DNA of 64,000 nucleotides, taken from contig CM022665.1 in assembly GCA_012295275.1 (NCBI GenBank), positions 43,358,652-43,422,651 of the forward strand, read 5' to 3'. The DNA comes from Chrysomallon squamiferum. Lineage: Eukaryota > Mollusca > Gastropoda > Neomphalida > Peltospiridae. The notes under the pieces are model-generated. The model was not told the DNA's origin. It was given only the letters and a program-made list of their open reading frames with translations, and searched no databases. The position numbers and the translations under genes are program-made. How positions within the stretch are numbered: the first letter of the stretch is position 1; each line of letters begins with the position of its first letter. Positions 53,203 to 64,000 of this stretch are shown in pieces.

Positions 53203-53307
53203 ACGTGACTCGGTCATTCACAGATACAAAACGCTGTTCTGCTTACAAGATGTAACATACTTTTTGTTACCGTTGGCTTGACAACTGTCCAGAGAATTAA
53301 AAATTGG
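53203..53307 (+). promoter_or_regulatory. possible leader exon upstream of the GPCR
   Basis: An E-box (tcacgtga at 53203) lies ahead of a stretch of mixed composition that ends ttgg/gtaagc at 53307-53308. It could be an alternative first exon for the gene at 57264. Weak evidence, from composition and donor only. Confidence 0.25.
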
Positions 53308-53377
53308 GTAAGCAAGATATTTTTAAATGTATAAAGTGTCTCTAAAGGAAAAACTTAATTATTTATCTGTTTAATTG

Positions 53378-53416
<39 letters not shown>

Positions 53417-54099
53417 TGTTATTTATTATTTATTATTTATTTTTTATTCTTATTAATGTAAATTTTTTTAATTCATATATTTATTTTATTTTTTTTTTTG
53501 TATATGTGTGTTTTGTTTTATATAATTTTGTTTTTTTTAATTTTTTTTTTATTATTTATATTTATCTTACTTCGCAGTAATATTGATTTTAAATCGATAA
53601 CATTATCTGGAAAGTTTGTAAAATTGTTTGTTTATTTATTTATTTATTATTATTATAATAATTATAATTATTATTATTATTTTTATTATTTTTATTATTA
53701 TTTTATTATTATTTTTATTTTTATTGTTGTTTTGATATACTGATTTCACCAGATCTATCCACGGGGTAATGTCACTAACTGAATTTTGCTTAATTTTAAA
53801 TATGTTTGCACTAACAACATATTCACACTGACGCACTTAAACTGAGAAAAATGCAAACCATCGAGATAACACTGACTTCAGTTGTTGAGGGCAGCAAAAA
53901 ATAAAATTATAAATAATTTGAAAAATTAAGCTTATAATCGTAAAACTGAAAAAAAAAAAATAAAGTAAGAAATAAAAAAATAAACCCCCATACATACCTA
54001 CGTACACATACTCACACATACATACATACATACATAACAATAACACACACACACACATATATATATATATACGTACACATATACATATACATATATACC

Positions 54100-54175
54100 G
54101 ACGCTAACTTCGTTTGTCTTCGGAGTGCGGGTGAATGGGTGCCATACGTTCGAGTCTCGTCAACGGCATCTGACG
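54100..54175 (+). repeat. possible tRNA-derived SINE fragment
   Basis: cgttcgagtctcg at 54147-54159 resembles a pol III B box and follows a stretch unlike the AT-rich surroundings. No convincing A box or tail was found. Confidence 0.25.
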
Positions 54176-54515
54176 GGTTTATGAATTGATTGGATATCCT
54201 CCTGCGTCAGTGCGTTCCTGAATATTGTCTGCACATTGTCAATATTCAGAACCAATTCAGACGTACATAAGACAGATAATATTCAAAATCCAAACTACAT
54301 ATATATATATATATATATATATACGACGAGTTACGAAGCCGCCCGGTCGATTTTATGCTTTGAGTTGCGAGCCAAAATCCGTGTTGAGCGAGCTGCAGGT
54401 AGTCTCACGCTAGTTGGCGCAACGAACAACACAACATCCGCCCAGCATCCCGCATATTCTATGGTTATATGAAAGCATCTCTGTTGTGCTCGGATGCGTA
54501 TTTTGCCAAATTTCC

Positions 54516-54727
54516 ATGGATCCTAAGAAAGTGAGTGCAAAGGACAGTGCTGAGAAGAAGAAGCGGATGGTATCCATCGAATTAAAGCATGAAATCATAC
54601 AAAAACTTTTACGATATGTACCATACTCAAGCAGAAGGAGTTGATAAAGGCTGTAACTCCAGCCAAAGGCGTTAAAAAAATTTCTAAGCTTCGGACCTCT
54701 ATCCATGAAAAGATGGAGAAACACTAA
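54516..54727 (+). pseudogene. Tigger/pogo transposase N-terminal fragment
   Basis: MDPKKVSAKDSAEKKKRMVS then IELKHEIIQK opens like Tigger-derived proteins (CENP-B-type helix-turn-helix). After a frame break and missing helix, ILKQKELIKAVTPAKGVKKI and SKLRTSIHEKMEK follow in a second frame, matching the characteristic Tigger VTPAKG..ISK.RT..HEEMEK segment. It ends at a stop and the DDE part is absent, so this is a dead 5' fragment. Confidence 0.75.
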
Positions 54728-55109
54728 ACCATGTACACTTTACAAAACCAATTTATTTCTTTACAGTCTCTTTTATTTTACTTTTTTTTTTATACAATAT
54801 TTGTCATTTATAAATACATTTTTCTATCAGCGGATTACTGTTAAAGTAACAAAAACAATGGAAATTCACTAACTGGGGGAATCATTCGCTTGCTTTTCGT
54901 GATTAATAACGGTGACCTTGTGAAAGTGTAGTAAACACCATCAGTCCAAAAAATCATCAAGTCATGAAACACGTGCGGTTACTGCTTCGGGCTGTAAGCT
55001 GCGTTCTGACGTGCAAGTGATTATTAGAATGTTCATCAATACTTGTGTAATTGTTTTTCCCCACTGTACGCCGTGGTGGGCTCTTTATACGCGTTAGTTC
55101 ATCAGAGCA

Positions 55110-56090
55110 GTTTGTTGTCATAAAACACAGAGATAGGTAAGATTTTTGCTCATAAAACACAGAGATAGGTAAGATTTTTACTCATAAAACACAATGATAT
55201 GTATGATTTTTACTCATGAAACAGAGACGTAAGATTTTTGGCTTATAAAACAATGATATGTATGATTTTTACTCATAAAACAAAGATATGTAAGATTTTT
55301 TGCTCATAAAACACAATGATATGTATGATTTTTACTCATAAAACAGAGATACGTAACATTTTTACTCATAAAACACAACGATATGTATGATTTTTTTTGG
55401 TCATCCAATAAAAATATATAGGTAAGATGATTACTCATAAAACACACAGATATCTATGATTTTGTACTCAGAAAACACACAGGTATGAATGATTTTTGCT
55501 CGTAAAACATACACAGATATGTATGATATTTACTCGTAAAACACACACACATATATATACGTTACTAATAAAATACACATAGATATGTAAAATTTGTACT
55601 AAGAAAACACAAATAGATTCGTATGATGTTTATTCGTAAAACAAACATAGCTATGTAAGATTTATTGCTCGTAAAACATAAACAGATATGTAAGATATTT
55701 ACTCGTAAAACACACACACATATATATACGTTACTAATAAAATACACATAGATATGTAAAATTTGTACTATGAAAACACAAATAGATTCGTATGATGTTT
55801 ATTCGTAAAACAAACATAGCTATGTAAGATTTATTGCTCGTAAAACATAAACAGATATGTAAGATATTTACTCTTAAAACACACACATATATATGTATGA
55901 ACTTTACTCATAAAACATACAATGATATGAGTGATTTTTACTTACAAAACACACATAGACAGGTAAAATTTGTACTAAGAAAACATACAATGATATGTGT
56001 ATGATTTTTACTTACAAAACACACATAGATACGTATGATGTTTATTCGTAACACAAACACAGCTATGTAAGGTTTTTACTCGTAGGTAAC
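55110..56090. repeat. about 40-bp minisatellite
   Basis: About 1 kb of degenerate units (actcataaaacacacagata, tgtatgattttt), with a higher-order duplication: the segment at about 55525-55680 recurs almost unchanged at about 55695-55860. Confidence 0.92.
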
Positions 56091-56099
56091 ATCATTAAT

Positions 56100-57220
56100 G
56101 AACAGTGACAGTAAAATAATATCTCTGATGAACTAATTAACTCCTAGCTTGATTCATTCTCCGCCGATCATCACTCTTTATTGTGTGTGTGTGTGTGTGT
56201 GTGCGTGTGTTCTGATGCAGTATGTAAGCGTACGTTGATGCTCTGGTAGAAACCATGACGGCAACATCATCGTTGATACGGACTTTAACTGTTTGTCACA
56301 CACTTGTCTAAAAATCGTTTAATCTGGAGTCCTCGGGTCCCAAAGCTCATTTATATACTTCTATATAATTTTAACACAGATCTACAGTTTCTTTGTTTTG
56401 TTCAATGCCGAAGTTAAAAGAAAAAACGAAATAAACGTCACTAATGCTAAATCGTAACTCGGACATTACATTTCTGTTTGCTGTTCAAGGCAATGTAAAT
56501 ATTTTTCAAAAACAATCAACATTCATTTAGTAAAACTGTTTTCCAACAGCACGGTTGCATTGTTGTTTTGACAGTTCCTCTTATAAAATATCAAAAGCGT
56601 ATGCTTTAATAAACGTTGTTTAATTACTTTTGGCGTGTTAACGTATTACGGAAAGGTGGCCTTTCAATGAGGCTATTGTAATTACGTTAAAAATCATCCT
56701 AGAATAGATGTGAAAAACAACAGTTTATATTAATCATGTTAAATATAAGCTGATATTTAACTACCAGATAAAGAAAAGCTTAATGGTATTAGCTTATGCA
56801 TGCGCAGACTAAATTTACTAAACAATTTATGAATGAACGTTTGTAAAAGTAAAATCATGGTTCTGAAAATTCTGCTTTCCTCCATATAAACTTTTTTTGG
56901 TATCTAACTAAAGGCTGGAAACGTGATCATGACGAATCAGTCGATGACGTTCTAGAAATCACGGCGCCTATACCACGTGTTGTTCATGAGTAAAATTTCT
57001 TTCTTTTTTTACAATTTTAAAACAATGAAATGTATAAAATTTCAAAACGAAATATTTAATGAGAAGATACAGACAACAACGAATTTAAAAAAAAAAAAAA
57101 AAAAATTAAAAGGCCGAAAAATTGTAATTACATTTAAAGATATAACTATTATCAAATTTTTCTCTTAATAAAACTTAATTGTATATCTGATTTTTTTTTT
57201 TTTTTTTTTTTTTTATTTTT
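56100..57220. other. upstream region of the plus-strand GPCR
   Basis: (GT)n at 56183-56210, no ORF of note. It ends in a long poly-T that serves as the pyrimidine tract of the acceptor at 57221-57222. Confidence 0.6.
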
Positions 57221-57222
57221 AG

Positions 57223-57263
57223 CTCGTGACGGGCTGATTTCGACTCCACTTGGACTAAATGTG
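57223..57263 (+). promoter_or_regulatory. 5'UTR part of the GPCR coding exon
   Basis: Poly-T then attttt-ag at 57221-57222 is a strong 3' splice site, leaving 41 nt of leader before the ATG. A separate upstream non-coding exon is therefore expected. Confidence 0.65.
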
Positions 57264-58571
57264 ATGGACGACATCACAACGCCTGCTGCTAGGACTGTGG
57301 TCTACAACAACAAAAGTGTGGTGTACGGCGGACGCGCGTACAACGAAATACTCGAGAGGCTGAACCACGAGAGAATGCTGTTCCAGCTTCCAGTCATTGT
57401 CGTCCTGGTTGCCATGATGGTGGTCTCCGTCCTGGGAAACATCCTGGTCGTTCTCGTCTACAAGCAGAGCCTGAAAAGCAGCGTGGCCAGTCTCTTTATC
57501 ACTCTTCTGGCACTAACCGATCTGACCACTGCCCTGTGTATTCCATTCAACATCCACGACATGCTCAATCCGTACATGCACGCTGTTCCAGTGGCTTGTA
57601 AGATCGGAAGATTTCTCGAGGCGTTTTCTTCGGTGCTTTCCGGAAACCTCCTCACGTGCGTCGCTCTTGACCGTTACGTTCACGTAATCAGCCCTCTAAG
57701 AAAAGTATCCTTCCAGCAGGCTAAGTCTGTGGTCGTTTGCGTGACTGTGTTAGCCCTCAGTCTGGCCTGGCCTCAGCTCATTTTATCGGGCAGAAAAACG
57801 GCGAAAACACCCGTAGAAGGAATCTTTGGCGAGGACTGTTCGTTTCGCGACCGAGTTTACAACTCTATTTACACGTTGTTGCACCAAGCTTCTTTGGCCA
57901 TTGCTTTTTTCATTGGTCTGTGTATTACTGTTGTGTGCTACTGTCGCATATATTACGTTATTTGGCGAAAACGAAACCACTGTATCGGAGAACAGGTTTA
58001 CAGCATCCCGTGCTCGGAAAATCTTAAATCAGCCGGAAAGCGTCGAGTACCGAGCACTCTTTCGTCACCCAGCAACCAAGAGTTGTCTGAAACTGAAGCG
58101 GAAGAAGAACATGACGTAGATGCCTGTCCCGCAGAAAATGGAACGTCTGTTTTTAAACATGGCGGCGATTTGTCGGTGAAACTAAGCGACATTTCAGCGA
58201 GCGACCAGACTGTGGAAAACGGTGCTCAGAAAAACAGGCGGAATCGAATAAGGAATACAAATAAAAGGAATGCATCTCAAAGAGCTCGTGTAAGCACTTT
58301 GCGAATTACGCGCATTATGGCTGTCGTGACGCTGGCAGTGATTTTGAGCTACGTGCCTTATCTCCTGGTGAACGTCTTCAAAAACATCGGACTGTTTTTT
58401 CGACCGGACATGGGCAAAGCGGAGGATCTGGTCTACGAATTCTGCACGAAGTCACAGTTCATGAATGCTCTGGCCAATCCTCTCATCTACAGCGCCATGA
58501 ATCCCACTTTCAGATCAGACGTGAAGAAGATTTTGAATAGGTTGTTTTGCCATGCTTGTTTCAGATCATGA
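57264..58571 (+). CDS. class A orphan GPCR, intact single coding exon
   Basis: 435 residues starting at ATG 57264; an in-frame GTG precedes it but is not a start. An N-terminus with an NKS glycosylation site is followed by seven membrane segments: TM1 (about 43-68, GN), TM2 (LALTD), TM3 ending DRY at CVALDRYVHV, TM4 with AWPQL, ECL2 Cys in GEDCSF pairing with the Cys of ACKIG, TM5, a 120-residue basic/acidic third intracellular loop, TM6 (about 350-375), TM7 with NPLIY. TM6 reads SYVPYL, so the usual CWxP tryptophan is missing. It is a rhodopsin-family receptor of the peptide/amine type; the ligand cannot be named. It has a broken paralogue on the opposite strand 2.3 kb downstream. Confidence 0.93.
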   Translation: MDDITTPAARTVVYNNKSVVYGGRAYNEILERLNHERMLFQLPVIVVLVAMMVVSVLGNILVVLVYKQSLKSSVASLFITLLALTDLTTALCIPFNIHDMLNPYMHAVPVACKIGRFLEAFSSVLSGNLLTCVALDRYVHVISPLRKVSFQQAKSVVVCVTVLALSLAWPQLILSGRKTAKTPVEGIFGEDCSFRDRVYNSIYTLLHQASLAIAFFIGLCITVVCYCRIYYVIWRKRNHCIGEQVYSIPCSENLKSAGKRRVPSTLSSPSNQELSETEAEEEHDVDACPAENGTSVFKHGGDLSVKLSDISASDQTVENGAQKNRRNRIRNTNKRNASQRARVSTLRITRIMAVVTLAVILSYVPYLLVNVFKNIGLFFRPDMGKAEDLVYEFCTKSQFMNALANPLIYSAMNPTFRSDVKKILNRLFCHACFRS

Positions 58572-58890
58572 AAGGTTTACATTTTCATCTTTCCTGAGGC
58601 ATTAATATCAGAGAGAGAGAGAGAGAGAGAGAGACTGACTAAATATAGTGATCAACCTTTAACCAGACGTTCTAACTTTAAAAAACGTTGAAGAACATCA
58701 GGATGAATATATGTATCATCGACTATCCTGAAAATTAACATTGTGACAGCTATCTATCGTTTATCCTGAACTGTGATAAATGTACGTGAAGACACAGGCT
58801 ACAAACAAAGAAATGCTCTAACTATATTCTGCACAGCATCCAGGTTCACTTACTTACTGAAAGGAGAATAACGACCGAATGTTTTAGAAA

Positions 58891-58942
<52 letters not shown>

Positions 58943-59098
58943 GATTGAGACATAAATACATATTGAGTGATATAAATATGTGTGTGTCTCTGTACACCAA
59001 AGATAAACAATTTATTTTACTCGTGTATTGTTGACTACATTTTTATCATTGCTCACCAGTTATTTTTTCTGTTGTGATACTAAATTAAACTTTTTACC

Positions 59099-59129
<31 letters not shown>

Positions 59130-59844
59130 AATTAATGTATATAAAAATGTTGCGAAAAGGAATCCCTTCGCTGAGGAATACGGACTCTAAATTCATGATA
59201 AAGTGTTCAAATTCGTTAAGTTCAATACACTTCTTACGTGTGATGATGTAAAATTATCACCGAGCACATTTTTCCTGTTCTAGCCAGTGTCAGTCAACAG
59301 CTGACGTATTAAAGTATGTGGTTTATGTTATTATTCTCTGTTACGATTTAAAATAATTAAATAAAATAAAATAAATTTTAAAAATCGTAACTTGAGACAT
59401 TATTTTCTTCAATATTTTGATACGACTATTGAACATGATTCTAAATTCGAGTATTTATATATATATATCTTAGTAAAAGTTTTATTATTGTAATATATTA
59501 CTGTTATATATTTATTTAGTTTACCATTGTTATATATATATATACAGATACACACATATAAATGTATGCATGTATTTATGTGTGTGACATATTTTTGTAT
59601 GTATGTTTGTGTAATTATATAGACACGATTACAAAGTTGAGAAGAGTTATTTTTGTTTGTTTATTTATTTACTTTTATCATCATGATCATCGTCATCGTC
59701 ACTGTTGTTGTTGTTTATTTACTAATTTATTTGTGTGTTTTTATAATTTTATTCATTTATTTATTTATACTTTTTTCTTTTTTTGTCCTAATAGTATTAA
59801 TAGTAATGACAATAATATTAACAATAGTATTACTAATAATGACA

Positions 59845-59877
<33 letters not shown>

Positions 59878-60376
59878 GCATACACAACAAGAATAATAAT
59901 AATAAAAATAGCACCTGTAGTTGTAGTAATAATATAAATGTTGACACATAGTAGCTGTTCACAAAATCACTAATTGTGCTGTCGTTAACCATTGTTTCTT
60001 TTAACAGCAACAACATCAAGAACTCGCAAAATTTTTTTTTTTTTTTTAATTTTTGATTTTTTTTTTTTTTCTCTGGACAGATGAGGAAGAGAGATATGGC
60101 AACTAACAGTGAAATTCATTTTTCCGCCACGCAAACACGAATTCAAACTAATTTTCATCTATCTAATGACGTTACCGCTATTTATTTATTTATTTTTTAG
60201 TAGTTAGAACTGTTACACTTTTTAATTTTTCACCGTTATATTAAATTAGCTGATTAAAAGGAAAGACATTAATTAAAATGTCTTCAATTTATTAAACACG
60301 AATTCATATTACCTAATAAGAGTAACACTGGGTTTTCTTTACAGTTAGCACTGTCATTGTTTGTTAATCATTCACC
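58572..60376. other. 3' flank of the GPCR, simple repeats
   Basis: (GA)n at 58611-58634, (TA)n at 58893-58934, poly-T at about 59108-59128, (AAT)n at 59847-59877. No gene seen. Long open frames at 59560-59950 are read through repeats. Confidence 0.65.
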
Positions 60377-60646
60377 AAGTGATGTGCAGACGGGGGGGGG
60401 GGGTGAGGGGCGTTGGCCCCGGGCATCCAAATGGAGGGCATCCAATCAGAGAAAAGAACTTTATAAATTTGGTTGATTTATATTTAAATCGAATAAAGTG
60501 TTTATTTTATGTTTCGTCTGTGTTTACGTATTCAAAATATCTTTCTTCCTCATAATATTTCTCAGTACTAGGCCTTATACTTGAGTGTCTGGGGCACACA
60601 ATGAAGGAGTTGGCCCCGGGCATCACCAGACCTCTGCATGCCACTG
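60377..60646. mobile_element. 270-bp hAT-type MITE with 8-bp target duplication
   Basis: Left end aagtgatgtgcaga and the complement of the right end cagtggcatgcaga form inverted repeats. Inside, gttggccccgggcatc occurs twice in the same direction. Flanks are cattcacc (60369-60376) and catttacc (60647-60654), 7 of 8 identical, fitting the 8-bp duplication of hAT elements. Confidence 0.75.
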
Positions 60647-60870
60647 CATTTACCATTTACATTAAAGTTGGCCGACTGAAAGGAAAAACATGAATTAAAA
60701 TGTCTTCAATATGCCAAACACCAGTTAATTTTCATTTATCTAATGCAGTGACGCTTTTTCTTCGTCAGTAGAGACCATCACTGTTTTTCTTCATCTACAT
60801 TTCTTTAAATTACTTCACTAATTCGACTCTTTTTTTTATTTCCATTTTTATTTTTCTTCTCGTGTACATT

Positions 60871-62105
60871 TTAAACAATATATTTTTTCTTTACACAACA
60901 TAGCTTTCCAGTCTTCTTTATGGTTTTCAAAGCATTGGATCTGAAAATGGGATTCATAACGCTATAGATTATAGGATTCACGAAGGAATTCATGAAGTGA
61001 GATTTCGTACAGAATTCGTAGACGAGGTCTTCAGATTCACTCATGCCTGGCTGAAAATAAAGACCCATGGTTTTCAGTATGTTCACTGTGAGGTACGGCA
61101 GATATCCCACAGTTCCAAACACTGTCACGATGGTCATGATTCGAGTTGTACGCGATGTTCCAGATCGTGGATTTTTCGTTTTAATTTTCCGATTCATTTT
61201 TACGTCATTTTCTTCGTCTGCTTTAATATCTACCGTCTGCATCTCATCGTTTTTGTCACAAATTTCCGTTTCTGTAGCAGTCAGTTCATCTTCCTGACTC
61301 TGAATTTCTGTTCGCGTATTGCAGTTGCTATCCACGGAATTTCTCAGCTCTAAACTTTCCTTGAACTGTCTCAGTTTCCCACGAGACATATTGGAAATCT
61401 GTTCCCCTATGACCGTTTTGTGTCGGCGCCAGATGACGTAATAAATGCGGCCATAAAAAATGACAAAAATGCCGAAACCCGTGACAAACGCGAGCATTAA
61501 CGTACCGTGGAACAGAAGTTCGTATATGGAATCTTTAACCTCGTCGCGAAACGAGCAGTCTTCACCGTACACGCCCTCTATCGACGTCTCCACGGTTCTC
61601 TTCCCTGCCAAAGCAGCTGCGGCCACGATATACACAGAGCTATGGCGGTGACGACGATGACCAGGGATTTGGCCTGCTGGAACGTGTAACGTCTCAGAGG
61701 GTAGATTATGTGGAAGTACCTGTCAAACGCAACGCACACCAGAAGGTTTCCCGACAAAACGCTGAGGAACGATTCCAGGAAGCGTCCCAATTTTGCAGAC
61801 GACCGGGACAGAGTTGGTGTACGGGTGGAACATGTCTTGGATGTTGAACGGAATACAAAGGGCGGTCGCCATATCGACGACTGCAAGGAGAGTTATGAAG
61901 AAGCTGGACACTCGGTTTCTGTAGCTCATTCTGTACACGAGGATGACGAGGATGTTTCCCAGTATGGCGACCACCATGACGAGAAAAAGCACCACTATGA
62001 CTGGAAGCTGGAACAGCATTCTCTCGTGGTTCAGTCTCGCGATGAGCTCGCTGTAAAATGCGCTTTCAGTTCGGCATCGCTTACGTTGAATGGTATTTCA
62101 CTCAT
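60871..62105 (-). pseudogene. class A GPCR paralogue broken by three single-base shifts
   Basis: Paralogue of the receptor at 57264, sharing NHERMLFQLPVIVVL and much of TM1-TM7. It starts MSEIPFNVSDAEL (NVS glycosylation site) at 62105. Frame breaks lie at about 62055 (AAA), 61788 (GGG, one extra base) and 61612 (TTT, one missing); the last two compensate. TM3 keeps DRY (AFDRYFHII) in the middle frame, and from 61635 the frame is open to TAA at 60871 with TM5, loop 3, TM6 (GYLPYL, again no Trp) and NPIIYSVMNP. Conceptual length about 410. Either homopolymer errors in the assembly or a young pseudogene; only residue-level decay would favour the latter, and little is seen. Confidence 0.85.
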
Positions 62106-62171
62106 ACTCGAGGAGACGTTTTCTTTTTTCATTCTTTTCAAGTTTTTACATCAACTTCTTATAAAGCACAC
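62106..62171 (-). promoter_or_regulatory. 5' leader and acceptor of the minus-strand GPCR
   Basis: ttatctcttcaacag ends at 62172, leaving 66 nt before the ATG. The same architecture (intron just upstream of the single coding exon) as the intact copy. Confidence 0.5.
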
Positions 62172-62179
62172 CTGTTGAA

Positions 62180-63873
62180 GAGATAAGATTTACTACGTGC
62201 ATTTTAAACTATTTAAAATTTAACTTTAAAATAAAAAGAAATAATAATAAAAATGAATAATATGATTATTTTTTTTACCCATTATGAATAGACTATCAGA
62301 ATTGTAAGTTAATTAAGTTTGTACAAAATTCATCTTAAATAAAGTGCAATGCGGTTAAAAAATAATAATAATAATAATAATAAAAAATAATAAATAAAAT
62401 AAATAAATAAATAAATAAATAATAAATAAATAAATAAATAAATATATAAATAAATAAATAAAAATAAATGAGAGAAAGGAATATATACATACAGGTGATA
62501 CAATAACTATTACATTTTAATTATATATCAGTTTTATTCCACAGCGGTTTTCTTTATTCACGAATATTAAATTTATTATTACAGTTATTTGTAAAGACTG
62601 TATCAAGGTTATCAGTGCTTGAGGTGCCATGGGTAACAATATCAACCCTCTTGTGTTCTGTCTCTCTCTGAGTTATTCCCCTTTAGAAACTCTCACGACT
62701 CACTGGATTATGAAAATTACGGTTTCTGTTTTTCTGTCTACAGAAAGATGCTAATTAATAACAGTGGTCCAAAGAAAGACAGTAGCGGGTTTCTTCTCTT
62801 CTGTTATCATTAAACTAAAGAAGAAAGAAAGTTTGACAAATCATACACGGATAAACACTGATTGAAAAAAAAGTAATTAGCTGTGATAAAATGTTTCATC
62901 ATCATCGCTATTTATTAATTTTATTACGGTATTAAATGAAAGAGAAAAACAAACTGAAATATGAGGTCCCAGTATTGAAACGGAGAATTTTAAAATATTT
63001 TCGTCCAGCGATGAAAATGAACAGGAGGCAAGGAAGTTATTGCGATTTCATACAGTTACAGAATCCAGTTTAAGAGATTAAGAATTAAGATTAGTTTTAG
63101 ATTAACTTTTGGTGGTTAAGGTCAAATATAGAGTTAATCTTAGAGCTAGGATTAATTTCAAAGTTTAGGATTAATTCTAGAATGAGGATGGTCAGTCATT
63201 TGTTTATAATAATCTAATAAACTAGCTAAATAAAATTGTATAAATATACACAAGAAACTAACCTTTAAGCTTTCCAGCAGTTTCTTTCAGTTTACTGACA
63301 CCTACATCGCTTAGTTCTGAACACCGGGGAAAATAAAACAAAACTAAGCAGTGTTCACTCTTGTGGCGTAATCTACAGCTGGCTTGTGCTGTGAAATGAA
63401 TTAGGCTCACAATGCATTTACCCGATACCGAAACGACACCAGAACGACACCGATTACGCTCCAATGTATTTCTCCTCACATTACGAATCTGTTATCACGA
63501 AACGACACCGACACAAAAATTTAACCATTCATTATTCTTTGAATATTTTTTTTTGGTTACGTAACAGAAGTATGATAGCTTAGAATACTGTACAGCTTGG
63601 GATGTGGTTAGAGTAGCCGATTTTATTTTGAATGAAAATAAAACTGCATGAATGTATTAATTTGTAATCACTGATTTGTAAAAGAATATTTGCCATATAT
63701 CTGTGTGTGTGTGTGTGTGTGTGTGTGTGGTTTTGTACGTGTGTTTAATTTCTTTCATTTAATTATAGTATTAAAATTCCGTAACAGCTGAAACAAATAA
63801 AATAAAGAGTGGAAAGGCGCAAGTTATCTCCCTTTGGATCACTGCCGCTAATTTTCTTGTTGTTTCATTATTA

Positions 63874-63924
<51 letters not shown>

Positions 63925-64000
63925 GTATCCTTTTATTGCTGTTGTTGTTACTGTTTAATACTTTAAAAATGTATTTTATCTCATTTGAAAATTAATTTAT
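62180..64000. other. intergenic to window end
   Basis: (AAAT)n at 62390-62470, degenerate ttaggatta motifs at about 63075-63190, cgaaacgacacc-type short repeats at 63431-63510, (GT)n at 63703-63728 and (ATT)n at 63862-63923. A 73-codon minus frame at 63258-63479 ends near AAAG/gttagt and could be a leader exon of the minus-strand GPCR, but this is weak. Confidence 0.5.

Noticed and set aside
57458-58192. Several antisense and shifted frames over the GPCR
   Set aside because: Shadows of the receptor coding sequence, without independent motifs.
59562-60019. Overlapping frames of 84-129 codons
   Set aside because: They run through (ATT/AAT)n tracts; Asn, Ile or Leu homopolymers are repeat translations.

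Overview
This window reads as an intron-rich, strongly A+T-rich invertebrate nuclear genome, most likely lophotrochozoan and probably a mollusc. The clues are an almost vertebrate-length RalGAP alpha gene cut into about 48 small exons, two class A GPCR genes that each have a single coding exon, very many micro- and minisatellites, and small non-autonomous DNA transposons. The species assignment is inference. Nothing prokaryotic is present.

Region 1 (about 1.9-41.6 kb, minus strand) is one complete gene for the alpha subunit of the Ral GTPase-activating protein complex (RalGAPA1/2 family, also called TULIP1/GARNL1). I traced it by hand from the start codon at 41507 to a stop at 1889-1891. Forty-eight exons with consistent intron phases give 6009 nt and 2002 residues. 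Each exon was accepted only if it kept the frame, had acceptor and donor signals and, for most, resembled the family. The C-terminal Rap/RanGAP-type catalytic domain lies in the exons between 8.4 and 3.5 kb and keeps the GND asparagine thumb. The gene is unusual for its microexons (18 and 27 nt), a GC-AG intron, and tandem repeats that abut or copy exon-intron junctions. Its CpG-bearing promoter region holds a perfect NRF1-type palindrome and a YY1-type site, followed by a 9-codon upstream ORF.

Region 2 (about 41.6-57.2 kb) has no intact gene. It holds a promoter-like block (CRE, TATA, leader exon with a strong donor) near 43.6 kb. A 4.9-kb G-poor minisatellite at 44.1-49.1 kb is interrupted by a 709-bp pogo/Tigger-type inverted-repeat element. 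A decayed hAT transposase lies at 50.5-51.4 kb, a Tigger transposase fragment at 54.5-54.7 kb, and a second minisatellite of about 40-bp units at 55.1-56.1 kb.

Region 3 (57.2-62.2 kb) holds two paralogous orphan class A GPCR genes in tail-to-tail orientation. The plus-strand copy (57264-58571) is intact at 435 aa. The minus-strand copy (62105-60871) is disrupted by three single-base shifts, which are either assembly errors at short homopolymers or early pseudogene decay. A 270-bp hAT-type MITE with an 8-bp target duplication lies between them. The remaining sequence to 64 kb is A+T-rich intergenic DNA with microsatellites.
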